From: Prevotella sp. UBA4339
GTDB taxonomy: Bacteria > Bacteroidota > Bacteroidia > Bacteroidales > Bacteroidaceae
Direction of reading: 5' to 3'
NCBI GenBank assembly: GCA_002393725.1
Contig: DGTJ01000114.1
Span: forward strand, 1 to 7,102
Length of the DNA: 7,102 nucleotides
Shown here piece by piece: positions 5,377-7,102 of this stretch (its first letter is position 1; the number at the start of each line of letters is the position of its first letter). The notes below the pieces were generated by a model. That model was given only the letters and a program-made list of their open reading frames with translations. It was not told where the DNA came from and did no database searches. Position numbers and translations under genes: made by a program.

Positions 5377-5408
5377 CTTGGAGAAAATCTCAAAAAGGTG
5401 TATATTTG
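5377..5408 (+). promoter_or_regulatory. Promoter of the truncated DUF4143-type ATPase gene
   Basis: CTTG (5377-5380), a near match to the -33 TTTG, is followed after exactly 20 nt by TATATTTG (5401-5408), a perfect -7 box. The spacer is filled by the first of three identical 17-bp repeats, so a protein bound there would block RNA polymerase. Confidence 0.72.
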
Positions 5409-5467
5409 CACCGATAAAAATCTCAAAAAGGTGTAAAATATGACAGGGCAAAAATCTCAAAAAGGTG
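5384..5467 (+). promoter_or_regulatory. Three 17-bp direct repeats forming a probable operator array
   Basis: AAAATCTCAAAAAGGTG occurs three times without mismatch, at 5384-5400, 5417-5433 and 5451-5467, with starts 33 and 34 bp apart (about three helical turns). The first lies between the -33 and -7 boxes, the second at the likely transcription start, the third inside the first codons of the ATPase frame. This placement suggests binding sites for a repressor, perhaps the encoded protein itself. The binder is an inference. Confidence 0.7.
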
Positions 5468-5541
5468 CAAATGACATCGTTATGAAGAGAAAAATATATC
5501 AGCAACTCCCGGTAGCCGTGGGGACAGATCCTGAGTCATAG
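5440..5541 (+). pseudogene. 5' stub of a DUF4143-type AAA ATPase gene, cut off by the repeat
   Basis: A frame starting at ATG 5440 reads MTGQKSQKGANDIV, then MKRKIYQQLP, and continues into the repeat to a TAG at 5539-5541 (33 residues in all). The Met-Lys-Arg-Lys-Ile-Tyr-Gln-Gln-Leu start (5482) matches the usual beginning of Bacteroidales DUF4143 AAA ATPases, which go on to a trunk helix and then a Walker A loop (KGARQVGKT type). Here the match ends at about 5510 and repeat copy 2 begins at 5513, so the entire ATPase body is missing. The native promoter and operator array are still in place. Whether translation starts at 5440 or 5482 cannot be decided. Recognition rests on only nine residues, so confidence is moderate. 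Confidence 0.58.
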
Positions 5542-5577
5542 CAGCCGTCATACCCAAGTACCTGTCCCAGCGACTAC
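5513..5577. repeat. 65-bp repeat, copy 2, at the ATPase truncation point
   Basis: The segment equals 3367-3433 except that two bases (CT) are missing. It is in the same orientation as copy 1. Left of it is the ATPase stub; right of it comes a tandem duplication of its last 11 bp and then a C-rich stretch. The inverted arms are GGGACAG and CTGTCCC. Confidence 0.9.
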
Positions 5578-5588
5578 CCAGCGACTAC
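5567..5588. repeat. 11-bp tandem duplication at the end of repeat copy 2
   Basis: CCAGCGACTAC occurs twice in immediate succession (5567-5577 and 5578-5588). Copy 1 has this unit only once. The duplication is of the size and position expected for replication slippage or for a target-site-like duplication. Confidence 0.8.
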
Positions 5589-5764
5589 CACGTCCCCTGA
5601 CCCAATTCGTAAACTCACTCCCCTGTCATTCCGAGCACCCATCCCCCTCTTGTCATGTCGAGCGCGCTTGGTCGAGATGACAAGGTAGAAGAATGATCAC
5701 CTGCTTTTCCGTTAAAACTTGTAGATTTTTCCGAAGAATTGCCACGAATGTGCGGAATATTTCG
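5589..5764. repeat. Intergenic stretch with an interspersed palindromic repeat
   Basis: No gene is seen here. CTTGTCAT (5649-5656) and ATGACAAG (5677-5684) form perfect 8-bp arms around two GTCGAG words (5657-5662, 5671-5676), and a related TGTCATTCCGAGC lies just before (from about 5616). Such TGTCAT-xx-CGAGC elements are common interspersed repeats in Bacteroidetes intergenic DNA. From about 5700 the DNA becomes A/T-rich and leads into a promoter. Confidence 0.5.
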
Positions 5765-5772
5765 TAACTTTG
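5765..5772 (+). promoter_or_regulatory. Bacteroidetes -7 promoter element for the antitoxin gene
   Basis: TAACTTTG matches TAnnTTTG; the -33 box is not clear. The ATG at 5800 lies 28 nt downstream, so a leader of about 20 nt is expected. Confidence 0.7.
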
Positions 5773-5799
5773 TACGCGAATTCATCAATAATTGCAATT

Positions 5800-6003
5800 A
5801 TGACTCAACTGACAGTTTCAATAGAGGATGTTTCTATGCTTGACCAGATTAAGCATGCCATCAGTCTGATACGTGGCGTGAGTAGCGTCACGCTGAAGCG
5901 TCGTAGGAAGACCAGCATGGACCGCGCCATCGAAGATATAGAGCAGGGGCGCATCTACAAGTACGACAGTTTGGATGACTTGATAAAGGAGATTGAGGGA
6001 TGA
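5800..6003 (+). CDS. Small RelB-like antitoxin
   Basis: The 67-residue protein starts at ATG 5800, the first ATG after the promoter. Its N-terminal half has a strand MTQLTVSIED, a helix MLDQIKHAISLIRGV and a strand SVTLKRR. The C-terminal half, SMDRAIEDIEQGRIYKYDSL then DDLIKEIEG, is the short acidic helix plus tail by which RelB-like antitoxins of Bacteroidetes wrap their RelE-like toxin. Its stop overlaps the next start as ATGA (6000-6003), the classic antitoxin-toxin coupling. The following toxin frame, however, is only 26 codons long, so this antitoxin appears to have lost its partner. It might still act in trans on other toxins or repress its own promoter. The family call is from general pattern, not from a strict motif. 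Confidence 0.7.
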   Translation: MTQLTVSIEDVSMLDQIKHAISLIRGVSSVTLKRRRKTSMDRAIEDIEQGRIYKYDSLDDLIKEIEG

Positions 6004-6080
6004 CGAAATACGAACTGCTCCAGCCATGGCTGGCGAAAACCAAAATACAAAGTATGAAAAGAAAAAAGCAAGGAAATTAG
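6000..6080 (+). pseudogene. Truncated RelE/YoeB-like toxin remnant
   Basis: The frame begins ATG at 6000 in the ATGA overlap with the antitoxin stop and reads MTKYELLQPWLAKTKIQSMK then RKKQGN before TAG (26 residues). MTKYEL is the customary first strand of Bacteroidetes toxins in this arrangement; what follows has no toxin features, and real toxins of this type have about 85-100 residues. Similarity ends exactly at a 14-bp palindrome (6020-6033), which may mark the breakpoint. It is probably inactive. Confidence 0.5.
6020..6033. repeat. 14-bp perfect palindrome at the toxin breakpoint
   Basis: CCAGCCATGGCTGG is a perfect even-length palindrome. It directly follows the last toxin-like codons. 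Confidence 0.6.
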
Positions 6081-6088
6081 GCGGAATA

Positions 6089-6120
6089 TTTGGAACTTTC
6101 GGAAATAATCCTTATCTTTG
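6089..6120 (+). promoter_or_regulatory. Consensus Bacteroidetes promoter of the mntA-hepT operon
   Basis: TTTG (6089-6092), 20 nt, TATCTTTG (6113-6120): both boxes and the spacing match the consensus exactly, the best promoter in the window. A leader of about 20-25 nt would precede the ATG at 6149. Confidence 0.85.
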
Positions 6121-6148
6121 CCCACGGAAACAATAATTGTCAGCTTAT

Positions 6149-6448
6149 ATGAGTACGGAGGCCATGACAGAGAAAATAGCCGAATACTTCAAGACGCAGC
6201 CCGTCTTGAAAGCTTGGCTCTTTGGCTCCTTTGCCCGAGGAGAAGAAACTATGGATTCAGACGTGGACATACTTGTGGAGTACGATAAGAATGCACGTAT
6301 CTCCCTGCTTACCATCTCGCATATGATGGGCGAGTTGGAGAAAAGCACGGGCCGACGCATCGACTTGATAGAAAACGGTTGTCTGTTGCCATTTGCGGTG
6401 GAATCTGCCAATCGAGATAAAAAATTAATCTATGAGAGAAGAGGTTAG
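6149..6448 (+). CDS. mntA: MntA-type minimal nucleotidyltransferase, antitoxin of the HEPN-MNT pair
   Basis: The 99-residue protein has the complete minimal nucleotidyltransferase signature: AWLFGSFARGEETMDSDVDI (residues 22-41), with Gly26-Ser27, Asp38 and Asp40 as the catalytic pair, and a third acidic residue, Asp72, in GRRIDLIE. No other domain is attached, as expected for MntA. In characterised pairs MntA transfers AMP from ATP to a tyrosine of the HEPN toxin and so silences it; it acts in the cytoplasm. I chose ATG 6149 over TTG 6137 because it follows the promoter at normal distance and gives the usual family start just ahead of the first helix. The gene overlaps hepT by 17 nt, so the two are translated together, with the antitoxin first. 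Confidence 0.9.
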   Translation: MSTEAMTEKIAEYFKTQPVLKAWLFGSFARGEETMDSDVDILVEYDKNARISLLTISHMMGELEKSTGRRIDLIENGCLLPFAVESANRDKKLIYERRG

Positions 6449-6785
6449 GGATGTTGAACGGCTAAGCCACATGCTTGAAGCTATCAACGTGCTGATAAAT
6501 TACAAGGAACATCACACGTTGGAAGAGGCAAAGTCAGACCCTGTGGTCTATTTTGGTTTGGTGAAGCACGTTGAGATTATCGGGGAAGCCGTCTATAAGT
6601 TGACTCATGAATTCCGTGACGCTCATCCCGTGTTAAACTGGGCTGACATAGAGCGTATGCGTCACGTCTTGGTACATGGTTACTATAAGATTCGTCCAAA
6701 CCAGCTATGGGAGACTATCGTTTCGGATATTCCCGAGATAAAGCCGGTTATTGAGCAGTTAATCCTACAGGAAAAGTCAGAATAG
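6432..6785 (+). CDS. hepT: HepT-type HEPN ribonuclease toxin (DUF86)
   Basis: The 117-residue, mostly helical protein belongs to the DUF86/HEPN family. The RNase motif R-x4-H-x-Y is intact: Arg77, His82, Tyr84 in RHVLVHGYYK. The preceding helices carry the usual HVEIIGEAVYKL (about 46-57) and WADIERMR blocks. HepT toxins act as dimers that cleave RNA, including tRNA ends in studied cases, and Tyr84 is the expected site of AMP transfer by MntA. Length is normal for the family (about 110-140). The ATG at 6432 is inside the 3' end of mntA, and no separate promoter is needed. With both active sites intact, the pair should be functional. Confidence 0.9.
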   Translation: MREEVRDVERLSHMLEAINVLINYKEHHTLEEAKSDPVVYFGLVKHVEIIGEAVYKLTHEFRDAHPVLNWADIERMRHVLVHGYYKIRPNQLWETIVSDIPEIKPVIEQLILQEKSE

Positions 6786-6958
6786 TAAACTGCTGAGCAT
6801 ACGCTCACCATTATGGGCTCCGGCTCGCAAAGATCACGTGGACAGGTCTCTGATTGTTTTCAGAAAAGATCAAAGACCTGATCCCCATGATCGTCCCCCA
6901 ACGTATTTTTCCGCCAGATGATACCGGCATGAAGGCCCAGAACTCAGCGACAAGACTG
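6786..6958. other. Convergent intergenic region between hepT and the edge gene
   Basis: No gene is supported here. It contains a small hairpin, TGAGC/GCTCA with loop ATAC (6794-6807), 9 nt after the hepT stop, and the long imperfect inverted repeat at 6832-6892. Short frames in it (for example one from about 6858 reading into 7010) look like chance or shadows of the edge gene. Confidence 0.4.
6832..6892. repeat. Long imperfect inverted repeat
   Basis: The inner arms CAGGTCTCTGAT (6843-6854) and ATCAAAGACCTG (6869-6880) pair with one mismatch around a 14-nt loop. The pairing continues outward through GGA/TCC to GATCA (6832-6836) with TGATC (6888-6892), interrupted by two mismatches and one bulged A (6881). 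A stem of more than 20 bp results. It could be a terminator for both convergent genes, although no T-run follows directly, or a relic of a mobile element. Confidence 0.6.
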
Positions 6959-7102
6959 CTATTCCTTCTTCAAGTAATCAAACAAATTGATTCTGCCTGC
7001 CTCGTTTTCAATATCAAGTAGCGGTACTTTCTCCACCATCCTTGTAACACCAGTATGCTTGTCAACATAAAAATGAACCGTTGCCCCCGTATAACTGCGG
7101 AA
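6959..7102 (-). CDS. C-terminal end of an unidentified protein, 5' part beyond the window
   Basis: On the minus strand a frame is open from the window edge to a TAG at 6959-6961, giving 47 residues: SYTGATVHFYVDKHTGVTRM, then VEKVPLLDIENEAGRINLF, ending DYLKKE. The alternating strand pattern (VHFYVDKHTGVTRMVEKV) and normal codon use make a real gene likely, but I do not recognise the family. No signal or membrane segment is seen in this part. It faces hepT, from which it is separated by the inverted repeat. A chance open frame of this length is the alternative. Confidence 0.55.
   Translation of the reverse strand, partial: FRSYTGATVHFYVDKHTGVTRMVEKVPLLDIENEAGRINLFDYLKKE

Noticed and set aside
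5384..5467. The three 17-bp repeats as a CRISPR array
   Set aside because: The repeats are too short, the spacers are only 16-17 bp, and they overlap a promoter and start codons, so operator sites fit better.
5244..5505. Overlapping minus-strand frames (60 and 69 codons)
   Set aside because: They are Phe/Leu-rich translations of A/T-rich repeats and a promoter region; no start signal or motif.

Overview
The window looks like a Bacteroidales genome, most likely Prevotella or a close relative. Several genes carry the Bacteroidetes-type promoter (TTTG, about 20 nt, TAnnTTTG), Shine-Dalgarno sites are weak or absent, and the recognisable protein families and gene remnants fit that group. This placement is from pattern recognition, with no database search.

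Layout. Bases 1-2237 are the orderly, GC-richer part: the 3' portion of a periplasmic adaptor (membrane fusion) gene overlaps by ATGA the start of a TolC-type outer-membrane channel gene. Together they supply the periplasmic and outer-membrane parts of a tripartite efflux pump; the inner-membrane pump is not in the window. From about 2240 on, the DNA is lower in GC and patchy, as in an accessory region. A minus-strand gene (2307-2945) encodes a small protein resembling the kinase-like domain found in polyvalent proteins. Then comes a scrap zone (about 3100-3590): the 3' end of a GH2-like beta-galactosidase gene pointing left and the 3' end of a secreted-protein gene pointing right sit back to back on either side of a 67-bp repeat, each still followed by a terminator-like hairpin.

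From 3636 rightward there is a row of small, separately promoted units: a 64-aa basic protein plus a retropepsin-like aspartic protease; a frameshifted small gene; a DUF4160/DUF2442 pair; the promoter, operator-like repeats and first codons of a DUF4143-type AAA ATPase gene cut off by a second copy of the same repeat (65 bp); a RelB-like antitoxin whose partner toxin is reduced to its first residues; and an intact MntA/HepT toxin-antitoxin pair. The right edge holds the C-terminal end of an unidentified minus-strand gene, with a long imperfect inverted repeat between it and hepT.

The region reads as a small toxin-antitoxin or defence-type island with heavy gene erosion. The items most worth following are the repeat found at gene-truncation junctions, the retropepsin two-gene unit, the free-standing kinase-like protein, and the matched 19-bp-core palindromes at 3125 and 5132.
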